From Amorphophallus konjac (Eukaryota > Streptophyta > Magnoliopsida > Alismatales > Araceae): a stretch of 64,000 nucleotides of DNA. The DNA is taken from assembly GCA_022559845.1 (NCBI GenBank), contig CM040124.1, forward strand, positions 67,479,491 through 67,543,490, written 5' to 3'. Of this stretch, positions 1 to 11,189 are shown piece after piece. The notes under the pieces were generated by a model. It searched no databases and was not told the DNA's origin. It worked only from the letters and a program-made list of their open reading frames with translations. Position numbers and translations under genes: made by a program. Positions within the stretch are counted from its first letter, which is position 1; every line of letters starts with the position of its first letter.

Positions 1-133
1 CAAAGTGTTCAAATAATCTACATCTTTCATGTGGAGCGTGTTTTCATGATTATCCTTCATGTAGTTTTTTTCCTTGGACTAATGAACTTGTTTTCTATCT
101 GTTTTCTATTGTTTTTCCACTCTGCAGGATTTC

Positions 134-306
134 AGTCGACCAAAGGCAAGAGTTCGATTGACCAAAAGAGCCAGAACCGACTGTAACAAAAACCTGTTAC
201 AGTTCGGTCGACTGAACTGGGCAGTTCGGTCGACTGAACTGGGTAGTTTAGGCCAATCTGGAATGTTTACAGTCCGGTCGACCGACGGCCAATTTCAGTC
301 GACCGA
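134..306 (+). repeat. Palindromic GTCGAC motif array in copia U3
   Basis: GTCGAC occurs at 135-140, within two identical palindromes TTCGGTCGACTGAA at 203-216 and 225-238 (22-bp spacing), within CGGTCGACCG at 275-284, and at 298-303. Degenerate relatives lie at 153-163 and 177-183. The array ends about 156 bp before the TATA box, an enhancer-like position. Function is unknown. Confidence 0.85.
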
Positions 307-461
307 ATACGGCGGACGTTCGTACGAACTCAGTCTGAAACCCATTAAACTCAATCCATTTAGGGTCTAAACTTTACCATTATGACCCTGGGTTCTTAGT
401 AGACCTATTGGGGGTCTTTTGAAGGGTTCTAGAAAGGGTTTATTGGTCTTTTGCACTCTTC

Positions 462-471
462 TATATATATA
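462..471 (+). promoter_or_regulatory. TATA box of the E0 LTR
   Basis: TATATATATA lies in the AT-rich context 'cttctatatatatacttg', downstream of the motif array and well upstream of the LTR end. This is the expected U3/R junction position. Confidence 0.5.
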
Positions 472-884
472 CTTGTATGAGCTCCGAATTTGACAAGAGA
501 TATACCCTAATGTGCTTATTTTCTATCTTGTAGGAGAAGAAGGCCAAGGAGGAGAAAAGGAGGACTTGGAAGGTGGATTTCATCTACTCTAATAAGTTTC
601 TAGAGTTCGAGAAAGAAGAATAAAATGAGCGGATCGACGAGAGGAACAAGAGGACGCAAGAATCGCCATCATCCGATCCGAGAGTCAAGCATCAACATCC
701 ATTGGCTTTGGATATCAAAGGGGGAACAACTTCTACATCTTATTCCTGTCTATTTGTGATGTTTGTCATGGGTTTTATTTCGATCTGAGCATGACTAGAT
801 ATATGTGTTTATTTCTGAAGTAGAGATATTTGTGTGTGTGGACCGTCTGCATACGGTTGTGTTTATGGTGATGTGGTTGTTGCA

Positions 885-905
885 GTGTGTGTGTGTGTGT
901 GTGTG
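885..905. repeat. (GT)n microsatellite
   Basis: About ten GT dinucleotides in a row inside the copia LTR. The homologous place in the 60 kb LTR also holds a short CA/GT tract, so the tract is ancestral to the family. Confidence 0.9.
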
Positions 906-1460
906 CTGCTGGACTTATGATCCAGAGCATCTGGGGTTCCTCCCCGTGTTGCTGTGTCTACAACATGACGAGAGTTCTCCTCGTGGGGATTTTTCGTCGT
1001 GTGTGTCTTGGAGCATCGTCTCCGTGTTGGGGATTTATCCCTGAGTGAAGTCTCACTGGGTTTGGTGAGGGGTGGACGTAAGGAGCCCATCGTGGTCCAG
1101 AACCACATTAAAAATCCCTATGTCTTGTGGTTGTTTTGTGTGATTCCTTCCTTATCATCTACCCCCATTCATAGGAGTTTGGTCTCAGATTTATCTTGTT
1201 CACACACATTGCTTATTTGTCAAGATTCCACTGTGTGATTGTGTGTTCTTTGCTTAACTCATTTAGACGATCGTGTGAGATCAATGAGATTGAGAGAACT
1301 TAGCTTGCTTTGATTAGTTTGTTTTCACCAATCTCGCTAAACTTGTTAATTCCTCTGAGTAAGTTTTAAAATTTGCCATAACGCGTGGGGGACAATTCAA
1401 CCCCCCTTCTTGTCTGCTCGCCTACCCGGAGACCAACAACTTATGTAAATTCCCAACCTT

Positions 1461-1474
1461 TGGCTCTGATACCA
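1461..1474 (-). other. Primer-binding site, initiator-Met type, of the Del/Tekay element on the minus strand
   Basis: The minus strand reads TGGTATCAGAGCCA, the standard plant initiator-tRNA-Met primer site, a few bases inside the LTR terminus at 1480. It fixes the element as minus-oriented with its internal region to the left. That internal region is replaced after about 41 bp by the copia LTR. Confidence 0.85.
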
Positions 1475-2479
1475 CTTTCTGTAACACCCCACCTTAGAAT
1501 CAGGTTCAGTTTCCAACTCTCATCGAATTTAGGAGAGATGCCACAGTGGGAAAACCCAACAGAACAGAAATTGGTTGATGAATTACATAAATAAAGAGAA
1601 CAATAAGCAGCAGAAGAAATTTCAAGCCCATCACATAATCCCATTTCTCAAAATCACAATAGTCTAGCTGTTAAAACATAAAAGCTCCTTACAACAGACC
1701 ATTATTACAATGTGATAAAGTTGCTAACACAATCACCTCAACTAGAAAGGAAAATAAGAAAAGCTAACAATCACACCAAATCTTCGCGATCGGAGTCACT
1801 ATGCACTAGTGCCTCGTTCTCACCAGCGGAGTCACCTGAAAATGTTCACAAGTGTGAGTCTACGAATAGACCCAACAAGTCACTAACCTCAAATTTGTCC
1901 CTTTTTTCCCATGCCCAACTTACTACTAGGGACCTTAACTAAAAAAAGACTATACTGCTTAGAACATGAATCAAGATGCTGAAAACTTAAATCTGTAATC
2001 GCAAAACAGGTATCTTCAAAACTATACAAATAACAGAAACAAACTTTCGCATAATGTGTATGGTTGGAATAGATTTCAGAATAGAAATTTTAGATCACAT
2101 TAATGCAGAATCATATACCTTTACATATTTCGGATACAGATATTTCATATCACATTAATTCAGAAATCATATATCTTTACAGATTTTAGATACAGAGACA
2201 GAATTCTTTGATACACATGGCCTAGACACAGTGCCCAAACCTTCATTAGAAGGTCAGAATAGTCAGATACTCAATCACCTAGGCAATGGAGACGAGTCTT
2301 GGTTACTGCACAGAACCGGGGAAAGTCCTTCCCACCTTAACCAGTGAAATTTATCCACCTCCAGGATTTCACCTCGTGCCCTCGACGCCAGAACAGAATG
2401 AGCCTCCCCGCAGGGGCATTTCCATAGTTTGGCTCCAGACCCTTCTATGGCAACAGTGTCCATATGACCCATATAGCAA

Positions 2480-2480
2480 T

Positions 2481-2512
<32 letters not shown>
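2480..2512. repeat. (TA)n(CA)n compound microsatellite
   Basis: A run of TA dinucleotides (2480-2498) passes directly into CA dinucleotides (2499-2512) inside the Del/Tekay LTR. Confidence 0.9.
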
Positions 2513-2859
2513 AATGCCAAAACCATATATCAACTGCGTTCCTTTCAAAATTTGTAAGTCAACTACTTTCTAACACTCCACAGTTATAGCAAAATAGCTC
2601 AACTTCTGAAGGTTTCATGAACATGCATTACGATGGTTTCAGGTTCGTGTATAACAGAAAACAAGTTTATTTCTAGGTACACGTGCGTAGGAAACAACTC
2701 ATAACTACAAGTACAGATTTTCTGTGAGCATGAAATTTTTATAGTGAGTTACCAACTTGGTCTTCTATCATTTTCTAATTTTTCAGAGCTTTTCGAATTA
2801 AATTGGCCTCTCAAATTTCACTTTTTCTGAGTTGTTAGAAACTGGGACAGAACACTGGA

Positions 2860-2984
2860 TGCGTTGACCTATGCAGGGCATGCATCGACCCAGTCAGGCT
2901 CTGGAAGCTGATGCATCGACCTATGCAATGGATGCATCGACCTATGCAATGGGTGCATCGACCTATGCACTGGATGCATCGACC
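2860..2984 (-). repeat. 21-bp phased TGCATCGACC array
   Basis: The decamer TGCATCGACC occurs at 2881, 2912, 2933, 2954 and 2975, with a one-off variant TGCGTTGACC at 2860. The last four are exactly 21 bp apart and the first pair also. In the sense of the element the motif is GGTCGATGCA. The array lies about 600 bp downstream of the TATA box, in the transcribed leader. Confidence 0.9.
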
Positions 2985-3586
2985 CAGTCAGCGCAGAACA
3001 TGACATTTTCATTTAAAACCCGGTCGATCATCATTCCAAACACGTAAATAGATGGAAAACCCAGAATTTTCATAAAAACCTTATTTCTTATGCTTTACAA
3101 ATTCTTTTTAACCCAAAACACCTAAGCAATCTAAACCATACAAAGAACGATTCGGTTTTGGGACTTGCATGGATGTGTTGACATATAGCATGGTATACTA
3201 GTTAAACATAATGGAACTTGGAACAAAACCAGATTCATGACCATACATGTTCTTCTTTTAATCTAACACCTATGAAAGTAGTTTAGAACATGCAAAAAGG
3301 ATATTTTGAGTTTTAGGAACTTGCCTCAATGAAGCAAACGACAGAAGATCAAAGGAATAACTACTCGATGCGGTCTCCTCGCGGTCTCACACAGCTACAA
3401 CACACCTGAAATCTAGAAATTCCCCCCAAAGAACACCCCCACACGGCAGGAAGGCAGCACGCCCTCCTCTCAAAATCTCCCTCATGTCCCTTATCTTCTC
3501 AGAGCAGAGAAGATGAGAACGCAGGCTTCCGCGACTCACAAAAAAGCAGAAAGAAAAGGGAATACGTAGCATTCCATGCACAACCC

Positions 3587-3594
3587 TTTATAGG
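3587..3594 (-). promoter_or_regulatory. Minus-strand TATA box of the 1480-4234 LTR
   Basis: The minus strand reads CCCTATAAAGGG around this position, about 640 bp after the sense start of the LTR. It is a good plant core promoter match for the U3/R boundary. Confidence 0.55.
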
Positions 3595-4234
3595 GGTTTA
3601 AAACAATGCTAATAGATATTAATCTCAACCCTCCCTCTAACAGAGCCAAATCCAAGGGTAAGAGATCCACTGAAACGGCAAAACGCCGGAGAGATTCCCT
3701 CACGCGAAGTTAATCATCAAAGAACGGTTTTTCTCTTATTCACTGTAACGCACAGAACAACGAGAAAATCACTATTCATGAGCCACTTCAAAAATTAATA
3801 TCTCACAATATAAAAAGATTTTGAAAAATCTAATTCTTACCCATTAATCATTTCGATTTATTCTACCATAGAAAAATATAAAATAAATATTTAGACTTAA
3901 AAATGGAATTGAGTGAATAGTAAAAATCAAAGAAATGAATAGTAATTTCGTTGAGTCATAAGCTATCCTAAACTACTTGAATTGCGTATATGTATTCATG
4001 TGTTCTCCTTTTGAATAGATATAATGTAAGAAATGCTTAAATCAATACTTAACTTATAAAATTGATTTGCTCAAATTTCTAAATTTATAATTATCAAAAA
4101 AAACTTTTATTTAATGCATTATCTATTTTTATTTATTTAGTTACAATTTAACGTTTCAAGCACTAAACAATTATTTTATCAATTTAAAACATTAGAAAAG
4201 CTTTATTAAGTAAAATACATTCCCGGGCACTACA

Positions 4235-6224
4235 GGAACGATCTAACCCGCCTCCTATGGTCGAACAAATTCCAGTCAGAGAGCCCATTAATCCTAGTAG
4301 GTATAGGGGTCGTGTCCACGGTCATGTACTTACCCCTCATCCACTTGAACCTTGTTTCCGACCTACTACGGATGTGGATTGCTACTCTTCTTTCTCCATC
4401 CTACAATCCACAGAGTGCCTAGATGACACCGTCCGCTCTGTAGGAACTCTTGTACATAGTTAATAACCCAAAATCTAAAAAAAAATAAAAAATTCAAACC
4501 CAAATATAAAAAAAAAAATCAGAAATCAAAGAAAACCAATAGCCTGGAAGCTGCCATGCGTTTCACTTTCTATTCCTTCATGTATGTTAAGGTTAGGTTG
4601 TATTAAAGCCTCGGTGGATTAGGACTTTGATCTATTAGAATCGAGGAGAATTCCGTCTAGCTAAGCTAATGCTCCAAGGGGCAAGCAATATGCACACACC
4701 CACATGGTTTTAAAATTTTGGCAACGGCCTAAAACGGGTGTCTATCCTGAAGATTTCTTGAAGACTCCAAAATTCTCATTTTCCTCCCTTTTTGACCGAT
4801 CAAGACAGTCGGCACCCTTAAGCCATTGAGCTTAGCAGCCGAAACACACTACCCTCAGGTGAGAGTAGGACTCACCTTCTTTGCAAAATGAGACCAAAGC
4901 ATGTGAAGAGGGTAGTGTCCCCGCGGGCAAAAAAAAGGGGGGAGCAAAATTTCCAAAATTCTCAAAATCCCAAGCAAAAGAATGAAAAGAAAGAAAAATC
5001 CAAAAAGGGAAGAAATGAAAAATCCTGGTCATGACCGTGCCTGGTCAAGATAAAAAAATCCCTACAAATCAAGTCTATATTCAAGGGGCAACACAACAAG
5101 CCCAACGTCTCGAAGGTGGTCCAAAATCACCGAAAGGGTGGAGTGAACTAAGCTTGCTTATAGCTCATCGATTTAACGGCTTTGCCGATCCTCTTGTGAA
5201 GTTTATCCCATACATTCTTTTTCTTTTCCAAGACTCGAACCCGATAAAAACTCCGAAGGATATAACTCTGTTAACGGCTTGTAGCCATTTTTCCAAAACA
5301 CACTACATGATTGTCTACCCCCAAAAGAATGAAAGCCTTTGCTACAAGGAAATCTCCACGTTTCTGGTATGTCAATGTCCTTATCCACCTTTAGTGTTTC
5401 CTATCATCAACCTCGGGCTTAGGTCAATGCATGTGCGTCACCTGTCTGTGTGACGGCGTCTGATTCCGAGTCAGCGTCGCGCAGTTAGCTATTAGGGTTC
5501 CAAGGTGTTCCATCATATATCATCTAGAGTTAGGAGGAAATAGACCCAGGTCGGGCAAATCATTTACCTTTAACACATTTTGGGTGTATATCTGCGGTCG
5601 GAAACAACTGGGGGCCTAAGCTTGGCATGACGGCATGGTCATCAAGATAAGTCTTAACTGGCGAGACCATTATTCGAGGAGTCTAGAGGCCCAAATCAAC
5701 CTAGATGTGCGCTGAGAATATCTGGGAGGTTGCAGAAAGAGCCTATCCTTTTTTCATTGTTGTGATGTCTCGTGGGCAATTGACAAATGTTGGGCAAAAA
5801 AATCTAAATATGTCAAAAATCCAACAAAAAATTAAAATATGCCCAAAAATCTAAACAAATCTAAATATTCAAATTTCAAAAAAAAATTAACCAAAACAAA
5901 CAAAAAAAAACAAAAACACAAAAAAACTTAAAAAACAAAACAAAAGGAGGGGCATCTTCTCGATACATGCACTCTCACCACTACATCATCTCCTATTCCT
6001 CATCACCACCCCACAACTGTGAACCCCAAAGGCTACTCCCCTTACTTCATTCCATCCCACCAGGGGATTTATACCTGTGTTGCTACCAACACACAAACTA
6101 GGGGAAAATTGCACGTCCATCTGCCCATCCAATGTTGTCAAATCCCTGGCTACCTTGTCGGGAGGTAGAGCATTCCTCGTTCCTTTGCTTTCCATAAATC
6201 TTAATGGCCATTTGAACTCCGCCA
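4235..6224 (+). mobile_element. Left part of an older retroelement interrupted by E1; probably Tat-like
   Basis: This segment has no recognised domain. Two features hint at a Tat/Ogre-like origin. First, 14 bases at 4729-4742 (ctaaaacgggtgtc) equal the LTR-end sequence of E3. Second, an A-rich tract at 5790-5950 contains ATATGTCAAAAATCC-like words that are the reverse complement of the T-rich spacer in E3. E1 landed at 6224/6225 with flanks CGCCA and CTCCA, so this DNA continues at 36803. An unrecognised open frame at 5031-5453 lies inside. Orientation is inferred from the A-rich tract only. Confidence 0.4.
5031..5453 (+). pseudogene. Unrecognised 140-codon open frame in the Tat-like remnant
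   Basis: The frame is open for 140 codons, which stands out in this AT-rich neighbourhood. The predicted protein is not recognised. It has no transmembrane segment, zinc knuckle or reverse-transcriptase motif that I can see. It sits between a purine-rich non-coding stretch (4920-5030) and an A-rich spacer, the kind of position where late pol or non-coding 3' sequence of Tat elements lies. It may be a decayed piece of pol or a chance frame. I favour a remnant of the retroelement over a host gene. Confidence 0.2.
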
Positions 6225-6686
6225 TGTAGCACCCCGGTAAATTATTAGATAAAATAAAGGGAAATGAATGAGAAATTCTATGAAAAATACGAGAAGAAAT
6301 AATGCAACCAATTTATAAAAATTTAGAAAAATTATAATCATGTAGAGGATGAAAACTTCAGACAATTGCTTTCTACGGCAAACCCTAAATAAAATTATAA
6401 GCAAGCCTAATTAATGGTATTAGGGCTGAATCCACGTTTAACCTTATCGGACCTTAAATTGCTAAATTTGGACCAAATTCTCGATCAGTTAAGCCCAGAT
6501 CGGACCCATTTGGACGGCCTTGATCTATAGATCGTTTCCCCTCTATTAGCCTACTGAAACCCTAACCCTAGGAGAAGAATTCTAGAGTTTAAGGCGGCGG
6601 CGGACTTGGTCATGCGGGAATCGCGCGCGACCCACGTGCATGGGACTCTATCCCCTTCAATCGACCCTTCCAGAATCAATTGACCC

Positions 6687-6693
6687 TATAAAA
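6687..6693 (+). promoter_or_regulatory. TATA box of the E1 5' LTR
   Basis: TATAAAA in 'gaccctataaaactaacc', about 460 bp into the LTR. The same box is kept in the 3' LTR at 31840-31846. Confidence 0.6.
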
Positions 6694-7180
6694 CTAACCC
6701 TAGCCTGACCTAGTATCGGCGTTTGCTATGGCTGTCGGCGAGGAGCAAGGACGAGGGGGAAATCCAGCGAGTTCTAGGAGGGTTTTCTCATCGCAGCCGG
6801 CGACAATCATCTCCTTCTTTCCTCGATTAAGGTAGGTTCTAGTAGACCAAACCTCAAGTAAAATATACCGTTGGATTCGTCTTCAAGTCCTCGTTCTTCT
6901 GATAGTAAAAGCCCTAATTTTATTATGTATAGCCATTGTATTGTTAGCGTTAGTCGGAGCATGTCAATTAGGGCACCGATCATGTTACCCTTTTCTTTAT
7001 CTAGATTAAATGATAGGTTAGCAGGCTTTAAAACCTAATTAAATCATGCCAAACCATGCGTTTTCTTGTCCTCTTTCTAATGATAGATTTTTGCCCAATT
7101 TTTATGCACTATATCGAGTGAATTTGTGGTGGCAATCGAAGTCTATCGAAGTTGCCGGAGGGCGGACATGGCGTTCTGTA

Positions 7181-8002
7181 TACAGTCTTACAGAAACCGT
7201 TTATGCCCTTAGCGGTCTCGCGATAGACCATTTTTCCCCCTTTTGCAGGTTTAACCCCGGTCGATCTAAATGGCCCCTCGATAGACCGCAAGGTCTGAGG
7301 TTAGCGGCCCTGTATACGATCGTTTCTATGTACTGTTTGAGTTACTTTCATTTCAATATATGTTGCTAGCTATCTTGAATAGGGTAGAAACTCACTAATT
7401 TTAAATGGAGCATATGGAATAATCTTGACAATTATCCACTGAGATCACGACCGTCAACCTTCTTTCATCTTTCTTTTCATTCAAATGTATCATATTGACT
7501 ATTCCTTGAGTTGTTACATAAAACTAAAGATTTTTATCCTTGGATTAAATGTTAGGATTGTTTGACAATCACTCCACTCCGGTGGTGCTGACTGGCCGCT
7601 ATACATTGTCTTCCGAAGTTTTTCAACCCTCAATTCTTGTAATAGTTGGGACTCTCCGCCGGATATTCCTTCTGTCGGACTAGGACCTCTATTATGAGAC
7701 CTCTGTAAGCCCCCGCGAGTCTGGGATTCCCACTAGGATGCCGGGTAGGTTGTACCTCAAATCCTACACCTGTAACTCGACCAGATCGCTTATTAGCCTC
7801 TGTCCAGATTCGCGGCCCACATGGGACCGTTTAAGTCCTTACACGGCCTGAATCTGACCGTTTGATCTCCTTGAGCGGCTCGTGTGAGACCGCATTTTGC
7901 TGGCTAAGTACCAAGACATGCTGGTCGATTGTCCTTGATCTTCCTTCGACCTAGCCATGTTAAGTCGGCCCAAAGCCTCTAGACCCGACCTGAGAACTGT
8001 GG
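7181..8002 (+). repeat. GACCGTTT / GCGGCCC motif array in the E1 5' LTR, first part
   Basis: Short words built on GACCGTTT, its complement AAACGGTC, and GCGGCCC recur at 7181-7330 and 7800-7900, all downstream of the TATA box and hence in the transcribed leader. The array continues after the E2 insertion at 25451-25735. Confidence 0.75.
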
Positions 8003-8249
8003 TCTACTGACGAGGATCGTAAGCAGCATGGACATTTATCAAAATATGTTTTTGAGTGTTTTATTTTATAGGTCACATTCGTAAGCTTAGGTGTGCTTTG
8101 AAGATGTGTCACCATTATGTTAGTGTCACCATTATGTTAGCATCTTAAGTCTTCCCACGTGAGTTATAAAGAGTTGTTAGCTGATGTTTGGTCATAAATG
8201 TCAAATGTTAGGTGTTGAAGTTTTTGATACGTTGTCTGTGGGAGGAGTC

Positions 8250-8257
8250 TATATAAG
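8250..8257 (+). promoter_or_regulatory. TATA box of the E2 left LTR
   Basis: TATATAAG in 'gaggagtctatataagag', about 240 bp after the LTR start; the same box is present in the right LTR at 23746-23753. Confidence 0.6.
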
Positions 8258-10185
8258 AGTATGTAAGCACATGTTAAGGGGACAATGAAGTTGAGATGAT
8301 ATTATTGGAGAGTTATTCCTTATAAGGTGTGAAGCCTTTGCCTCCGTGCTTTGCTTCTTCTCTGAGAAGGAGACGGGTGAGATGTCTGCCCCGGGATGAG
8401 AACCCCTCTCTATCCACCTAGCCACTACCATCATCATACACTCCACCCACCACCTCTATTGCTACCCCACTTCCCTTTCTTCCTTGTTTGATTACTTTGT
8501 CTTCCCCAAACCTCCCCATTCCTATAGTTATTCTGACATAAGAGAGCTCCTCCCAGCCACCGTATTCCCTTTAGTCTTTCCCTATCATTAGCCTGTTATT
8601 AAGGCCACCACTTTACTCTTAGTCCTTGTTAATTCTATTCCATCATGCCCTTTCCTTTTCCTCTGCGCACCACCTGCAACCCGACCCCATTACTCCAACA
8701 CCACCCAGCCCCTCCTATCCACTGCTGCCATCACCCTCTCACACTCTCTCTTCCCTCCCTCACCCCACTCCGCCAACTCCACCTCCCCACCTACAACATA
8801 ACAATGGCCGCCGACCCCTCTCAGCAGAGCACCGGCCCAGTCGCAGTTGGCCTTCACTCCAGCCTTCGCCCACTCCGATAGCTCCACTCGGACCGGCGCC
8901 AGCCCGGCTGTGACCGCCGCCACCTGTGAGACCTTCAGATCCGCGCCCTCGAGCCGTAGCACACCACGACGCCAACCGTGAACCTCCCATCGCCACTATC
9001 GTTCCCCAAGCCCCTCTCAGTGGGCAGCCGTAGCTTCTCCCTCCGTACGCACGCCACTGACCTCTGGCTGCCAGAAGCCCAGCCACCGATCTCGCCGGTG
9101 TAGATGTGGAAAATGTGGATGTGTATATGCGTGCCGATCCCACAAATCACATGAATAAGCATGAAGGCATATGTTCACCAATTAAGGGAATAACATGAAT
9201 ATGTGACTATGTGAAGATGGTAGCATGATCATACAATAGAGAAAAGGTGACAAAGATGTAAAAGAAATACCGTGATCACCATCAAGGAATAACAATGTTA
9301 AAGGATATGAAATATTGTGTACGTTGTGTACCTTGGAAAAGAGGATGATCACGCTCAATATCAAGATACGGGGATTTATGGATTACCTCTCCTCGCCTTC
9401 CAGCCGACTAGAAGGTAAGGGCCTCACTTTCCATGCTTTCCTGCGAAACAAACACAAGACAAGAGGCAAAACCCATTAGAAAATGCTAAGTGTAGAAATC
9501 TGCCCAAGTGTATAAAGTAGCATGAAAGATTGATGGCAAACTTACCCGGGGAGGGTTTTTAACCCTTATGGAAGGGTGCAAACAATAGGTGTGTATATTG
9601 TGATGAGATTAGAGTGAAGAGATTGATTAAATATGCCATGATTAACAAAGATAAACAAGGTGCAAAAGTGCATGTCACAAGAAAAATTGTGCAAATAGTG
9701 TAAAGTGGGTGCAAAGACTGATGCAAACAGAGAGGCAAACGATGCCCAAATAGTGAGAAAATTGAGATGGCAGACGACTTGAGTGTTGTGAAGAAGTAAG
9801 AATAAGAATCACTCCAAAAGGAGGTCGGGATAGAAAGTTATGATGGCGGAGATTTGGGGAAAAATATGGACTGTGCAGAAAATGCAGAACAGTGCACAAA
9901 ATGGACTCAAAGAATGATGAATATCTCACAAGATAGAACACCAAAAAAGGAAAGAGTGGATTCTATGGAATGGTGGGAATGTTGTGGTGAAACTAGGGCA
10001 AAAAGTATGGTTTAAAACGGGGAAGAGACTAGTGAAAAATGGGGTGGAAAACACAAGAAAATAGAAGGGTACAGAACATGGGAGAAAAATGACTAAGTGT
10101 AAAAACAGAATGAAAGTGCAAAACTCATGGACAACAATATGTATGAAGATGACGATGTAATGGGCCCAAAACTAAGGAACATAAA

Positions 10186-10690
10186 GATTATACTTTCCTA
10201 TAGAGTCTGGAGCTGAAAGCATGGATCAAGAGTGCCCCACGGCCTCGCACCGGTGACGCAAACATGCCCCCGTCGCAAGAAATCTGAGTTTCAGCAAAGT
10301 GCAGAACAGTGCGGCGAAACCTCACAAGTTGGGGCTTAGAAGAGGGGGAAACGATATGAGAAATAAGGCAAACATATAATGAAAACGAAGCTAATACTCC
10401 CCTCTTCAAGATGGAGTCGACGGAGGATGAAAAGGATGAAGCACGACTCCGCCCCGGCTTGATGAACAGGCCCCCGTCGTGAAGTTTGTAGCAGAAAATA
10501 GCAAACTGTGATGATTTGCCAAAAGTAGGGGCGAGGTTGAGAGGGCAAACATTGATGAAATCGAGCAAATGAGGAACCAAATTGAAGTTAATACTTCCCT
10601 CTTCAGGCTAGAGTCGAAGGATTGAGTCGGCGGTGCAGCATGGCTTCACCGTCGCCTTGGAAACGCGCCCCCGACGCGAGATTCGCACAG
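10186..10690 (-). repeat. Three diverged tandem units of about 200 bp in the E3 LTR leader
   Basis: Units begin near 10186, 10391 and 10590. Each starts with 'atact(t/c)(t/c)cc' followed by 'cttca' or a near match, and each carries a variant of 'gcccccgtcg' about 75-95 bp later. They lie immediately downstream of the minus-strand TATA box, within the transcribed leader, and are repeated in the right LTR at about 20370-20880. Confidence 0.65.
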
Positions 10691-10694
10691 GGGC

Positions 10695-10702
10695 TTTATA
10701 TA
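10695..10702 (-). promoter_or_regulatory. Minus-strand TATA box of the E3 left LTR
   Basis: The minus strand reads TTCTATATAAAGCCCC here; the same box is at 20880-20887 in the right LTR. It supports the minus orientation given by the coding frames. Confidence 0.6.
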
Positions 10703-11122
10703 GAAAAACTGCCCAAGTCCCCAACTTTCCTCCATGAGTTTAAGAGATAGAGTCCACCAGATCTTGATATCTATGGATCAATCTCGAGATAATACAAAGG
10801 ATAAGAGGTAGGAACAAGTGGAACTCAATTTGGATGAAAGATCTGGAAGATGTGGCTTCTAGAAGGAGGCCCATCGCACTAAAAATAAGAGTTTTAGTTG
10901 TGGCAGGACACTAAAACCCTCAACTTTCGAGTAAGATTCTGATCAAGATAGGCGATGAAAATTGGAGTTCTTTGAACCAAATTCAAGATAATACCAAGGA
11001 GAATCCATAGGAGAAAACGAGGATCGATTTGGATAAGTATTCAAAAAGTTATGGGCTTTAAAAGAAGGCCACGGCGGCACAAAACGCTGCAGAGTCCAGC
11101 AGCACCTGAACTCTCGGTTGGC

Positions 11123-11189
11123 TTAACGGTCTATCGTAAGACCGTTAAGGAACTGGTTGCACTAAGAAACGGTCGTTTGCACGACCGTT
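11123..11189. repeat. Paired AACGGTC/GACCGTT hairpins in the E3 LTR
   Basis: TTAACGGTCT (11123-11132) pairs with AGACCGTTAA (11139-11148) across a 6-nt spacer. AACGGTCGT (11168-11176) pairs with ACGACCGTT (11181-11189) across 4 nt. The same pair is in the right LTR at about 21307-21373. They lie about 430 bp upstream of the TATA box. Confidence 0.9.

Larger units (their letters stand above)
1..1438 (+). mobile_element. SIRE/Maximus-like copia LTR (E0), left part outside the window
   Basis: The segment from about 830 to 1438 is a diverged relative of the LTR of the complete copia element at 53189-63058, read on that element's sense strand. Shared landmarks in the same order are the phrases around 'accgtctgc', the GT-rich tract, 'ggggatttatccc', 'gaagtctcac', 'ggggtggacgta' and a pyrimidine block before the CCAACA terminus at 1433-1438. 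Upstream of this lie a palindromic GTCGAC array (134-306) and a TATA box (462-471), as expected for U3. The beginning of the LTR is left of base 1. Whether it is a solo LTR or one end of an element cannot be decided from the window. It ends only 41 bp from the next LTR, so it inserted in the leader of that neighbour. Confidence 0.7.
1480..4234 (-). mobile_element. Del/Tekay-type gypsy LTR (5' LTR, minus orientation)
   Basis: On the minus strand the repeat begins at 4234 with TGTAGTGCCCGGG followed by an AT-rich stretch, closely resembling the start of the E1 LTR at 6225. It ends at 1480 with ...GGGGTGTTACA next to an initiator-Met primer site. Length is 2755 bp. A minus-strand TATA box lies at 3587-3594, giving a transcribed leader of about 2.1 kb that contains the TGCATCGACC array. 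Lineage assignment rests on LTR-end similarity and size; no coding part of this copy is in the window. Confidence 0.75.

Noticed and set aside
2860..2984. Regularly spaced repeats resembling a small CRISPR array
   Set aside because: The repeats are 10 bp and the spacers 11 bp and similar to one another. The context is a plant LTR and there are no cas genes.
5986..6404. Minus-strand frames of 79 and 67 codons across the E1 boundary
   Set aside because: They run from the flanking remnant into the E1 LTR start and have no recognisable domain.
6548..6565. Telomere-like 'aaccctaaccctagg'
   Set aside because: Less than three units, present at the same place in both E1 LTRs, so it is LTR sequence and not an interstitial telomere array.
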